Of a stretch of 64,000 bases of DNA, positions 1-7,802 are shown piece by piece. How positions within the stretch are numbered: the stretch's first letter is position 1; each line of letters begins with the position of its first letter. The position numbers were made by a program, and so were the translations under genes. Under the pieces are notes generated by a model. It worked only from the letters and a program-made list of their open reading frames with translations, was not told where the DNA came from and did no database searches. Source of the DNA: CAWHJB01 sp963698715 (GTDB lineage: Bacteria > Chloroflexota > Anaerolineae > Anaerolineales > UBA4823); NCBI GenBank assembly GCA_963698715.1, contig CAVORW010000006.1, forward strand, positions 124,001 to 188,000, in the 5' to 3' direction.

Positions 1-522
1 CCAGCATTGCCAGGTCTGGAACTCCTGGCCTTTACCTTAAAAATTCCACTCGACTACTTCTGGGGTGAGCGTGAGATTTCCGATCCGGTAGCGGACGAGT
101 ACGCTGTCAATTTTAGCCGGTTAACCGCTGTTCGGCAGCGGATGATTGGCGCTAAGCTGCGAAAAGCGCGTTTGGACGCTGGACATTCCTTAGAAAGCCT
201 ATCCGCCGAACTAGATTTGACGCCCCAGGCCCTGGAAGATTATGAATTGGGGTTATCTGCTGTTCCTCTACCCGATTTAGAAATGCTTGCCGATGTGCTT
301 AAACTATCGATAAAATATTTTGAGGACCAGCATGGTCCGGTTGGTCTTTGGGCAGCTCAGCAGCGCGCTTTGGAGGATTTTAAAGAACTGCCCTCCGAAC
401 TTCAAATATTTGTTTCAAAACCAATCAACCGGCCTTATCTTGAGCTGGCCCAACGCCTTTCGGAAATGTCGGTTGAAAAATTGCGTGCTGTAGCCGAAGG
501 ATTATTGGAAATCACCTTATAA
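1..522 (+). CDS. Tandem helix-turn-helix (XRE-like) regulator, 5' end outside window
   Basis: Partial gene: the reading frame is open from base 1, so the true start lies upstream. Residues about 48-105 form a Cro/C1-type HTH (IGAKLRKARLDAGHSLESLS), ending in LPDLEMLADVLKLSIKYFE. The first visible residues, LPGLELLAFTLKIPLDYFW, match the end of that domain, so at least two HTH repeats are arrayed in tandem. The C-terminal 60 residues are helical and unassigned. It probably binds DNA as a regulator; no target site is apparent. A TPR gene follows 78 bp downstream on the same strand. Confidence 0.75.
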   Translation, partial: PALPGLELLAFTLKIPLDYFWGEREISDPVADEYAVNFSRLTAVRQRMIGAKLRKARLDAGHSLESLSAELDLTPQALEDYELGLSAVPLPDLEMLADVLKLSIKYFEDQHGPVGLWAAQQRALEDFKELPSELQIFVSKPINRPYLELAQRLSEMSVEKLRAVAEGLLEITL

Positions 523-600
523 TTAGGGAAAGTTCAGATCTCAGGCTGGCGTTTAGCTAGCTTCCACTTGCAGAAAAAGCATATCGGAGGCAAATATTAA

Positions 601-1140
601 GTGGAGCCTTTGAATCCAAAGCAATTGATTGCGGAGGGCAATGCCGCCTACCAGCGCAGGGATTATTTAACTGCTGCGCAGACGTTTGCGGCAGCCGCGG
701 AAAGTTACCTGACACTTGGAAATAAGCTTCAGGCAGCTGAGAGTGCCAATAACGCCAGTGTCGCATATCTACAGGCGGGCGATCCACAATCCAGTCTAGA
801 ATCAGTTGGAGATACACCTGAGATATTTGCTGAAGCGGGAGATCTGCGCCGTCAGGGAATGGCGTTCGGCAATCAGGCTGCCGCGCTGGAAGCCTGCGAT
901 CGTTTAGCCGAAGCTGCCGAGCTCTACCAACACTCCGCTGATATTCTTAAACAAGCCGGTGAAGATAAACTCCGGGCGAATGCGATGCAGTCGCTATCGG
1001 CGTTGCAGCTGCGCTCGGGTCGCCAGTTGGAAGCCCTCGCAACCATGTCCGCGGGGCTTGAAGATATTAAGCATCCTAATCCAAAACAAAGCCTCTTAAA
1101 ACGATTATTGCGCATTCCTTTTCGGATGCTCGATCGTTAG
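601..1140 (+). CDS. TPR-repeat protein
   Basis: A 179-residue soluble protein starting at GTG with a GGAGG ribosome site at 586-590. The sequence consists of paired helices rich in small residues at TPR positions (for example GNAAYQRRDYLTAAQTFAAA and AEAAELYQHSADILKQAGED), giving about four tetratricopeptide repeats over residues 9-150, then a basic tail (KQSLLKRLLRIPFRMLDR). It has no signal peptide and no catalytic motif, so a protein-protein scaffold role is inferred. It sits just behind the HTH gene and may be co-transcribed with it. Confidence 0.7.
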   Translation: MEPLNPKQLIAEGNAAYQRRDYLTAAQTFAAAAESYLTLGNKLQAAESANNASVAYLQAGDPQSSLESVGDTPEIFAEAGDLRRQGMAFGNQAAALEACDRLAEAAELYQHSADILKQAGEDKLRANAMQSLSALQLRSGRQLEALATMSAGLEDIKHPNPKQSLLKRLLRIPFRMLDR

Positions 1141-1427
1141 TTCCTGAACATTTTGAAACGGCCAATTTCTACTAATGCCCTTATCTGTTTCAATTCAACG
1201 TTCATAAAGCAGGTGGAATTTTTGAGAAGTTGAATGCCCCATTGCATCTGGATAACATTGGACGTCAAAAACTGTTCGTCGAATTCTAAGTCGGGGTGCT
1301 AAAGGCCTGACTGGCATGCACGGAAAAACATAGATATCTTACAGATCAGTCATGGTTTGAAATTGATCCAATAATTGCCTGCGGTTCCGAAAATCGTCTC
1401 TGATGACGATGAAATGATGGGATAACA

Positions 1428-2393
1428 GTGTTCGGACAAAAAAACAAACGTCTTTCCATACAGTCAGACCGCCGGACCGAATCATCTTTGGCAACACATC
1501 ATCACCCAATTACAATCCGCCAGGCCACCAAAGATGACCGCCAAAAGCTAGCCATGTTGGTCCATTTTGAGGTTTATGTGCATCGCCATCTCGACTGGCG
1601 ACCACCTCTGGACTGGCTCAATTATCAACCATATCTAATTGCAGAAAAAGATGATAAGGTTGTGGCAGCCCTGGCCTGCCCTCCAGACCCACCGAATGTT
1701 AGTTGGCTGCGCTTATTTGCAGTGTCCTCCCAGATATCCTTGGAACGCGCCTGGCAATTATTATGGCCTGCTGCCCGATCAGCCTGCTTAGAGATGAACT
1801 CCATTGAACGGATTGCGGTGATCCCTCTGCAGCGTTGGTTCCGGACAGTCTTGCAGAATAGCGAATTTACCTTAACTCACCGTGTGGTCATGTTGAGTTG
1901 GGATCACCGCCACAATGAACTTGAAACCGAACCGGAATTTGGTGATATAGCCGTTCGGCCGATGAACGTGGATGACTTGCCTGTTGTGCATAAAGTAGAT
2001 TCCGCAGCATTTTGGCATGAGTGGAAGAGCTCTCAAGCGTCTTTAGAACTTGCCTATCGTCAGGCAGCGCTCGCAACTGTTGCTGAACTGGATGGGGAAT
2101 TGGTTGGTTACCAGATCAGCACGGCTTCGCCGGTGGGTGGGCATCTTGCTCGTCTGGCTGTACTGCCAGGTTATCAGCGCAAGGGCATAGGCTCAGAGTT
2201 GGTTCGTGATTTGCTGTGGCAGTTTGATAGACGAGGTGCGGAGCGTGTGACTGTAAATACGCAAGAGGACAATGGTGCCTCCCTGGCCTTATATCAGAAA
2301 GCTGGTTTTGTATTGACCGGGGAGGCGTACCCAGTTTATCAATTTTTTCCGCACTCAGAATTAGATAACGAAAATGGTCAGGTGAAGCGCTAA
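1428..2393 (+). CDS. Two-domain GNAT-family N-acetyltransferase
   Basis: 321 residues from a GTG start with no clear ribosome site, so the start is uncertain. The C-terminal half (about 175-310) is a standard GNAT fold with the acetyl-CoA pyrophosphate loop in LARLAVLPGYQRKGIGSELV and the terminal ALYQKAGFVLTGE strand-helix. The N-terminal half (about 28-165) looks like a degenerate second GNAT copy (ITIRQATKDDRQKLAML). The substrate cannot be read from the sequence. It is flanked by 190-290 bp of noncoding DNA, so it is probably monocistronic. Confidence 0.75.
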   Translation: MFGQKNKRLSIQSDRRTESSLATHHHPITIRQATKDDRQKLAMLVHFEVYVHRHLDWRPPLDWLNYQPYLIAEKDDKVVAALACPPDPPNVSWLRLFAVSSQISLERAWQLLWPAARSACLEMNSIERIAVIPLQRWFRTVLQNSEFTLTHRVVMLSWDHRHNELETEPEFGDIAVRPMNVDDLPVVHKVDSAAFWHEWKSSQASLELAYRQAALATVAELDGELVGYQISTASPVGGHLARLAVLPGYQRKGIGSELVRDLLWQFDRRGAERVTVNTQEDNGASLALYQKAGFVLTGEAYPVYQFFPHSELDNENGQVKR

Positions 2394-2584
2394 TTGTTTA
2401 GTGACAATTCGGGGAGCCAAAAACGCAAGCTATTTTGTTGAGTGGCCAGATTTACTTTTTGTTCCTCTAAAAATATTTCTGGCCATTGACTCTGTTTTTG
2501 GAACTTACTTGCGGTTAAATCCCTTGTTAATTCGTGAAGAAATCGGTGGGGTTTAGCACCGAGACATCCCACAGGAATGTGACA

Positions 2585-3421
2585 ATGAAACATTTTGATA
2601 CGGAATGGCAAACAAGTGATGGTAAGTCAATCTACGCCCAGGGTTGGGAACCGGACGATAAACCAAAAGCCATGATCTGCATGGTGCATGGTTTAGGAGA
2701 GCACTTTGGCCGTTATCATCATCTGGCCAAATTTTTAACTGATAATCGGTTTGCATATCTGGGAATCGATTTGAGAGGGCATGGAAAAACACCCGGGCCT
2801 AGAGGGCATGTCACTTCATTTGAAACTTTCATGGACGATATTAACCTGCTGCTCGATCAGGCGAGCATCCGCTATCCTGGATTGCCAGTGTTCTTATATG
2901 GACATAGCTTGGGCGGCATCTTGGTCTTGAATTATTGCTTGCGGCGAAAACCAGATCTGAGAGGTGTGATTGTCACCAGCCCTGGCTTGCGGACGGCTTT
3001 GGAAGAACAAACCGTCAAGGTGGCTATCGCTAAAGTCGCCGGCTCCATACTTCCCTGGATTACTCTCCCAACTGGCCTGGATGTAAATGATCTTTCCCGA
3101 AATCCGGAGGTTGCCAGGGCTTATCTGGCTGATTCATTGGTCCATGAACGGGCTAGTTTGCGTATGGCGAAAGAAACACTTGCAGCGATCCCGTATATTT
3201 TCCAGCATGCGGCTGAGTTCAACTATCCTCTGCTTCTTATGCATGGACAGGCTGATCGGCTGGCGTATGCTCACGGCAGTCAGGAGTTTGCGCACTTGGC
3301 CAAAAAAGCGGACATCAGCCTCCACTTATGGGAAGGCGCGTATCATGAATTGCATAATGAACCGGAAAATGAGCAGGTATTTAACAAGACCTTGCAATGG
3401 TTAACCACCCAGCTCGCCTGA
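2585..3421 (+). CDS. Alpha/beta hydrolase, monoacylglycerol lipase-like
   Basis: 278 residues. I chose the ATG at 2585 (AGGA about 8 bp upstream) over an in-frame GTG at 2534, because family members start at this point. It shows the serine hydrolase lipase_4 pattern: oxyanion strand MVHGLGEHFGRY (34-45), nucleophile elbow GHSLGG with Ser108, acid Asp224 in MHGQAD, and His254 in GAYHELHNE. This family cleaves monoacylglycerols or lysophospholipids. It has no signal peptide, so it is cytoplasmic or membrane-associated. A GC hairpin lies about 45 bp after the stop. Confidence 0.85.
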   Translation: MKHFDTEWQTSDGKSIYAQGWEPDDKPKAMICMVHGLGEHFGRYHHLAKFLTDNRFAYLGIDLRGHGKTPGPRGHVTSFETFMDDINLLLDQASIRYPGLPVFLYGHSLGGILVLNYCLRRKPDLRGVIVTSPGLRTALEEQTVKVAIAKVAGSILPWITLPTGLDVNDLSRNPEVARAYLADSLVHERASLRMAKETLAAIPYIFQHAAEFNYPLLLMHGQADRLAYAHGSQEFAHLAKKADISLHLWEGAYHELHNEPENEQVFNKTLQWLTTQLA

Positions 3422-3467
3422 TTTCAAGCTGGCACCATCTATAAAAGTTTAGTGTACTTTTACCAAA

Positions 3468-3495
3468 CTCCTTCAGGGAGAAGGAGAACTTTTAT
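3468..3495 (+). terminator. Possible terminator of the hydrolase gene
   Basis: CTCCTTC (3468-3474) and GAAGGAG (3480-3486) form a 7-bp stem with loop AGGGA, followed by AACTTTTAT. The T-run is short. The tail AACTTTTAT also pairs with ATAAAAGTT at 3441-3449. Confidence 0.4.
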
Positions 3496-3570
3496 AATGC
3501 TCAAGTGATTTTCCGAAAATAGGCGCTTTATAGTTCTCTCGCTAAATTCTTTGCGTACAAAAGAAGGATG

Positions 3571-3617
3571 TGCAGTGTTCGGTTTGGGCGGTGTAGCCGC
3601 CCAAACCGAACACTGCA
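3571..3617. repeat. Perfect 21-bp inverted repeat, 5-nt loop
   Basis: Arms 3571-3591 and 3597-3617 are perfectly complementary around the loop TGTAG; the core is TTCGGTTTGGGCGG. No T-run follows on either strand, so a simple terminator is not obvious. It may be a REP-like/mobile palindrome or an RNA hairpin. It lies 160 bp upstream of the DsbA-like gene. Confidence 0.8.
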
Positions 3618-3776
3618 GAATCTCTTATTTCGTAAGTGACTTGCCGAAAAGACCACTTAATGCTCTCAGCAGATGCCCCCTTAGTTAAATCCAGGCTTAA
3701 TGTTTCAGTGTTTAGGGTAGACAAACCAAGTCTAATATGGCAAAATTTCACACTGATATTTGCCAAAGGAGAGTAA

Positions 3777-4526
3777 ATGGCCAAAAAACAAGGTTCTACC
3801 AGCAAGCGGCAGGCAATTCGTGAACAACGTGAAAGAAAGCAACGCCAGCAGCGGATAACAACAATCCTGATCTTGACTGGTGTGGCGATCATTATCGCAG
3901 CGTTTTTAATTGTCCCATCTATTCAGAGGGCATTAATCCCAGTTGGTGAAATTACGATTGTTGAATCGGAAGAACGGCCGATGGTTGACGGGGCGGCAAT
4001 GGGTGATCCGAATGCTCCAGTTCTAATCCAGGTTTTTGAAGATTTCCAATGTCCGTCTTGCCGGATATATTCGCAAGAAGTTGAGCCTGCGGTTGTTGAA
4101 ACGTATGTGCAAACCGGAATAGCCCGGTACGAATTCCACCAATATCCATTCTTGGATGATCGTAGTGCCATAAAAGAGTCGGACCAGGCCGCTAATGCCA
4201 GCTTGTGTGCAGCCGAACAGGACCGGTTTTGGGAATATCACGACATGTTGTTTGCGAATTGGAATGGGGAGAACCAGGGATCGTATTCAGACAAACGCCT
4301 GGTTGCATTTGGGGAGGCACTCGAATTGGATATGAACACCTTCAATGCTTGCTTTGAGAGCAACAAATTCAGTGAGGAAATCACTCAAGATCTCAACGAA
4401 GGTGCCCGTCTGGGTGTGACTGGCACTCCCAGTGTATTTGTGAACGGTCAAGTCGTTCGCCCAGGTTTCATCCCAACCTTCGAAGATATCCAGCAGGCTG
4501 TTGAAGCTGCCCGGATTGGTGGATAA
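3777..4526 (+). CDS. Membrane-anchored DsbA-like thioredoxin-fold protein
   Basis: 249 residues with GGAG 5 bp before the ATG. It has a basic cytoplasmic N-terminus (1-26), one membrane helix (about 27-47), then an extracytoplasmic thioredoxin_4/DsbA fold with the redox motif CPSC at 92-95 and the cis-proline loop GTPSVFVNG near residue 223. It is expected to oxidise or isomerise disulfides in exported proteins, as in BdbD/DsbA-type proteins. No VKOR or DsbB partner is in the window. A strong terminator follows the stop. Confidence 0.85.
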   Translation: MAKKQGSTSKRQAIREQRERKQRQQRITTILILTGVAIIIAAFLIVPSIQRALIPVGEITIVESEERPMVDGAAMGDPNAPVLIQVFEDFQCPSCRIYSQEVEPAVVETYVQTGIARYEFHQYPFLDDRSAIKESDQAANASLCAAEQDRFWEYHDMLFANWNGENQGSYSDKRLVAFGEALELDMNTFNACFESNKFSEEITQDLNEGARLGVTGTPSVFVNGQVVRPGFIPTFEDIQQAVEAARIGG

Positions 4527-4555
4527 AACCTGTCGGTTGCTTGTACGCTATTACG

Positions 4556-4584
4556 AAAAAGCGCATCCATCGATGCGCTTTTTT
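4556..4584. terminator. Rho-independent terminator, probably bidirectional
   Basis: Stem GCGCATC/GATGCGC (4561-4567 and 4572-4578), loop CATC, flanked by A5 on the left and T6 on the right. It sits between the DsbA-like gene and the convergent DUF554 gene and could serve both. Confidence 0.85.
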
Positions 4585-4617
4585 ACACAATACTAAAAGT
4601 TTGCCCTTAATGCTAAA

Positions 4618-5379
4618 TCAAAGTAATCCAAGAGCAGTTAATATGGCCACCAGGATAGGGGTAAATAACAAGGCTGGTAAGAAATTGCCAACCCGTATCG
4701 ATTTGATTTCTAATAAACTGCTGATCGCCAAACCGAGTAATAAAATACCTCCAGTAGAAGTCATTTCGTTCATCATGGCCGGAGAGATCAACGCCTGGGC
4801 TTGAGCTGCCAGCAGGCTAATCCCCCCTTGATATAAGAAAATCACCACGATTGAGAAAAGTACCCCCACACCGAGAGTAGACGCAAAAGCCAGTGCAGCA
4901 AAGCCATCCATAATTGCTTTAACTGCTAGCAGATTATAGTCCCCGCTTAATCCATCTTGAATCGCTCCCAAAATGGTCATCGGTCCGATACAAAATAGCA
5001 AAGAGGCAGTCAAAAACCCCCTGATAAAACGGCTGCTGTTGTAAGTTGCAGAGACCGGACCGCCCTCTGCAGGGCGGCTCTCGAAATCTGCCATAGGCTG
5101 CAATCCTTGGGCAAAACGCAATTCCAACCAGGCGCCCAAATTACTCAGCCTTATCTCAATCCTCCACCATTCTCCCAAGATACTTCCGATGAGTAGTCCA
5201 CCTAATACCACCAGTGGTTGCTGCATTTTGAGGGCCATTTGCAGGCCGATTGCCAGGGTGAACAAACCCAACCCCGCTATAACCGTTTGACGGACGCGTT
5301 CTGGGAGACGGCTTCCAAAAAGCATGCCTAAAGAACCACCGATTAAAACGGTGATGATATTGATTATTGTGCCAGTCAA
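4618..5379 (-). CDS. DUF554-family multi-pass membrane protein
   Basis: 253 residues, start TTG (MTGTIINIITVLIGGSLGML). It has the family's N-terminal glycine-rich helix, the GLGLFTLAIGLQMAL segment, the LGGLLIGSILGEW motif and about six or seven further membrane helices. DUF554 proteins (YdfK/YqgA-like) are predicted inner-membrane transporters without a settled substrate. It is convergent with the DsbA-like gene and upstream of nothing on its own strand, so it is probably a single-gene unit. Confidence 0.8.
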   Translation of the reverse strand: MTGTIINIITVLIGGSLGMLFGSRLPERVRQTVIAGLGLFTLAIGLQMALKMQQPLVVLGGLLIGSILGEWWRIEIRLSNLGAWLELRFAQGLQPMADFESRPAEGGPVSATYNSSRFIRGFLTASLLFCIGPMTILGAIQDGLSGDYNLLAVKAIMDGFAALAFASTLGVGVLFSIVVIFLYQGGISLLAAQAQALISPAMMNEMTSTGGILLLGLAISSLLEIKSIRVGNFLPALLFTPILVAILTALGLL

Positions 5380-5483
5380 CTTTTCAGCTGCCTCGATTTG
5401 AAATTCTGGGTCTTCGAGAAATCAGTGCCCCCAAGAATTGGGGAAACCTTCAGAGTTTAGGTTCGATTCATCCGGCATTCCCA

Positions 5484-6056
5484 TTAAGCGCTTTCGCTGT
5501 TGGAAACCGCTTTTGCGAGAGTCGGGGACGGATGGCCGCTCGCCTGGTTTTCGAATAGTTCCAGCATGAAACACATGGACGAAAGGCGATTGAGATACTG
5601 TAACAGATAGGGATTGTCAATCACCTGGTCATGGAGCAGCTGGGCTACATGGCGCTCTGCACGTCGCACAATCGTCCTTGCCAGCGAGAGAGCGGCGCCA
5701 GCTGGTGTATCGCCGGGAAGGATAAATTCTTTGGGCATTTCAACCAGCCTGTTGATAGATGCCATTTGTTCTTCCAAACCAGCAACCTGTTCTTGGTTAA
5801 TCACCCGGAATCGATCAACATTTTCTGGCGTGGCAGATATTTCTGCCATCAAGTGATATAGATCTCTCTGGGCTGACAAAATCATTGCGGCGCTCTGATT
5901 GGCCTGACAGGCAGCCCGGGCAACTCCCAGGGCGGCTGTGGCCTCATCGATCGCACCCACTGTTTTGGTGCGTGGGTCATATTTTGGGACGCGGCCCTCG
6001 CCCAACAATCCAGTATAGCCGTCATCACCAGTGCGTGTATAAAATTCACTCATCAT
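5484..6056 (-). CDS. PduO-type ATP:cob(I)alamin adenosyltransferase
   Basis: 190 residues. The N-terminal MSEFYTRTGDDGYTGLLG matches the PduO/MMAB phosphate-binding TRTGDdG...LL signature. The C-terminal helices carry RTIVRRAERHVAQLL and NPYLLQYLNRLSSMCFML, which correspond to the conserved R-x-AER and YLNRLSDxLF blocks. It transfers adenosyl from ATP to cob(I)alamin to make coenzyme B12; the dependent mutase is not in this window. The ATG lies only 6 nt from a TATAAT on the minus strand, so the transcript may be leaderless. A second ATG directly follows the first. Confidence 0.9.
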   Translation of the reverse strand: MMSEFYTRTGDDGYTGLLGEGRVPKYDPRTKTVGAIDEATAALGVARAACQANQSAAMILSAQRDLYHLMAEISATPENVDRFRVINQEQVAGLEEQMASINRLVEMPKEFILPGDTPAGAALSLARTIVRRAERHVAQLLHDQVIDNPYLLQYLNRLSSMCFMLELFENQASGHPSPTLAKAVSNSESA

Positions 6057-6062
6057 TAATCA

Positions 6063-6068
6063 ATTATA
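6063..6068 (-). promoter_or_regulatory. -10 hexamer of the adenosyltransferase, leaderless spacing
   Basis: TATAAT on the minus strand, separated by 6 nt from the ATG at 6056. There is no Shine-Dalgarno between them and no clear -35. Confidence 0.5.
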
Positions 6069-6303
6069 ACCTGCCTTTATCCGATTTAGAGTATAATTGT
6101 AGCGTCAGCTGCATCAAAATGTTATAAACGATTGATATAATCTCGCCAGTTTTGCCATCCACAAACACGAAATCTGTTTGCGATGAATGTTTTGGCGTAC
6201 TAAAGGCAAACAAGTATCCTGAGGGAGGGTCATAACAACAGGATGCATCAGTTACTGGAGATCCTTCATATTTAATAGTCCAACACAACTTGTAGTCTTG
6301 ATA
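6064..6303 (-). pseudogene. Possible remnant of a PepSY-like domain
   Basis: The minus frame across this intergenic stretch encodes protein-like sequence, including YKLCWTIKYEG and TDFVFVDGKTGEIISI, which resembles the end of a PepSY domain (xVDxKTGEI). The frame runs on into the antisense of the zinc-ribbon gene, where the resemblance stops, and I see no plausible start codon or ribosome site. A broken fragment or chance are both possible. Confidence 0.25.
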
Positions 6304-6315
6304 AGGAGGCCCGAA

Positions 6316-6525
6316 ATGCAAATCCGTTGTAATAATTGCCATAAGCCATTTGCGCTCGGTAAGGCGACCGTCCATGCTGCTCTCGACCAGATGACAGAAG
6401 AAAATATGCACCACTTCAACGCGCAGTGCCCGCACTGTCGTCGTGCCAATCGTGTTTCATTTGAAGAATTAAAGCGTGCTGCGCCGGATTGGGAGCCAAC
6501 TCCGAAGGAAGAGAAAACTGAATGA
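6316..6525 (+). CDS. Small zinc-ribbon protein
   Basis: 69 residues from the ATG at 6316 with a strong AAGGAGG ribosome site 8 bp upstream. Two CxxC knuckles (CNNC at 5-8 and CPHC at 40-43) are about 30 residues apart and make a zinc ribbon of the MJ0042/finger-like type; the C-terminal tail is acidic and basic. Its stop overlaps the start of the MoxR ATPase gene (ATGA), implying translational coupling and a shared role. Function unknown. Confidence 0.75.
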   Translation: MQIRCNNCHKPFALGKATVHAALDQMTEENMHHFNAQCPHCRRANRVSFEELKRAAPDWEPTPKEEKTE

Positions 6526-7493
6526 GTGAAACCCATCAGTTTGCTACCCCACTTGAGTTGAAAACCGCTCTTGGGACACAGCAGTATATCGCCAGCGATG
6601 AAATCGCAACGATTATGTATTTAAGCCAGCAGCTGGGTAAACCTTTGCTGACAGAGGGGCCAGCCGGAGTCGGCAAGACGGAATTGGCTAAAGCGATCGC
6701 TGGGGCAACTGGGAGAGAGCTTATTCGCCTGCAATGCTATGAAGGTCTGGATGAGACCAAGGCCCTGTACGAGTGGGAATATGCTAAACAACTCCTCTAT
6801 ACCCAGCTTCTACGCGACAAGCTCCAAGAAACACTCTCCAATGCTACCAGTTTAAGTGAAGCTGCGGATCGCCTGGCAGATGAAGAAGATGTATTTTTCT
6901 CGATGCGCTTTTTGCTGCAGCGACCGCTTCTAAAGGCTATTTTAAGTGAACACCCTGCAGTACTGTTAATCGACGAGATAGACCGTTCGGATGCTGAATT
7001 CGAGGCTTTTTTGTTAGAAGTGCTGTCCGATTTTCAAGTCAGCGTACCCGAGTTGGGGACTCTAAGCGCCGTTCATCGACCGCTGGTTGTCCTCACCAGC
7101 AACAACACGCGCGAGCTGAGTGAAGCGTTGAAACGCCGCTGTCTTTATCTATTTATCGATTATCCCTCGATTGAACAGGAAATGGCGGTCGTCCGTTTGA
7201 AAGTTCCTGAGCTATCCCCCAAAATGGCACGTCAGGCTGTTGAGCTTGTTCAGAGCTTGCGATCGATGGATTTGAGAAAATCGCCCAGCATCAGTGAGAC
7301 CTTGGATTGGGCAAAAGCGTTGGTAACTTTAAATGCCAAAAATCTGGATACGCCCACCCTCGAGACGACATTGAGCGTGCTGCTTAAACATGAAAGCGAT
7401 CTGGTGCGTGCCAAGCAATGGCTGCAAAGACCGCCCTCGAGTAATCGTTTCGATGATGCAGATGACAGCAGCACTCGGCGCTGGCGAAATTAG
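6522..7493 (+). CDS. MoxR-type AAA+ ATPase
   Basis: 323 residues. Walker A GPAGVGKT (46-53), Walker B LLIDEID followed by the sensor region VVLTSNNTRELSEALKRRC (arginine finger), and the C-terminal lid typical of MoxR/CoxD. MoxR ATPases work as maturation chaperones with VWA-domain partners; the next gene encodes one. It begins inside the zinc-ribbon stop codon. No carbon monoxide dehydrogenase or methanol dehydrogenase genes are nearby, so the client protein is unknown. Confidence 0.9.
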   Translation: MSETHQFATPLELKTALGTQQYIASDEIATIMYLSQQLGKPLLTEGPAGVGKTELAKAIAGATGRELIRLQCYEGLDETKALYEWEYAKQLLYTQLLRDKLQETLSNATSLSEAADRLADEEDVFFSMRFLLQRPLLKAILSEHPAVLLIDEIDRSDAEFEAFLLEVLSDFQVSVPELGTLSAVHRPLVVLTSNNTRELSEALKRRCLYLFIDYPSIEQEMAVVRLKVPELSPKMARQAVELVQSLRSMDLRKSPSISETLDWAKALVTLNAKNLDTPTLETTLSVLLKHESDLVRAKQWLQRPPSSNRFDDADDSSTRRWRN

Positions 7494-7802
7494 CGCTCAC
7501 TTCCTCGCGCTGCCCAAAATCAGGCGATTTTTATCATCCCAATCCGTAGTTACCAAGTATCTGAACTAGTAGAAATCCCAGGCTGATCAAACCACCACCA
7601 CCACCACCACCACATACCTTCCGACTTTTCGGATAGATACGAAAGCAATGCAATTTGGTGAATAAACACCTCAATAACTTGAATATGTCACATTATTGAG
7701 AGAACTCCAGGGGGAGCCTTTGAAGATAACATTGTCAACGATAAATCATGTTCGACAGTTGGGAATTCTTTAGAGTTGGTTTAGGGGTAAGAGGAGTGAT
7801 TG
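7494..7802. other. Intergenic region with ACC trinucleotide repeat
   Basis: 309 bp between the MoxR and VWA genes with no credible gene. It holds a run of ACC triplets (7591-7613) and an A/T-rich stretch before the VWA ribosome site. The gap suggests the VWA gene may have its own promoter, but I cannot pick one out. Confidence 0.5.
7591..7613. repeat. ACC trinucleotide microsatellite
   Basis: Seven full ACC units plus AC, uninterrupted, in noncoding DNA. Confidence 0.95.

Larger units (their letters stand above)
3422..3776. other. Intergenic region with terminator-like hairpin and 21-bp perfect palindrome
   Basis: Noncoding 355 bp. It contains a short hairpin after the hydrolase gene (3468-3486), a TATAAT at 3493-3498 without a convincing -35, and the very strong palindrome at 3571-3617. 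No credible reading frame is seen. Confidence 0.6.
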
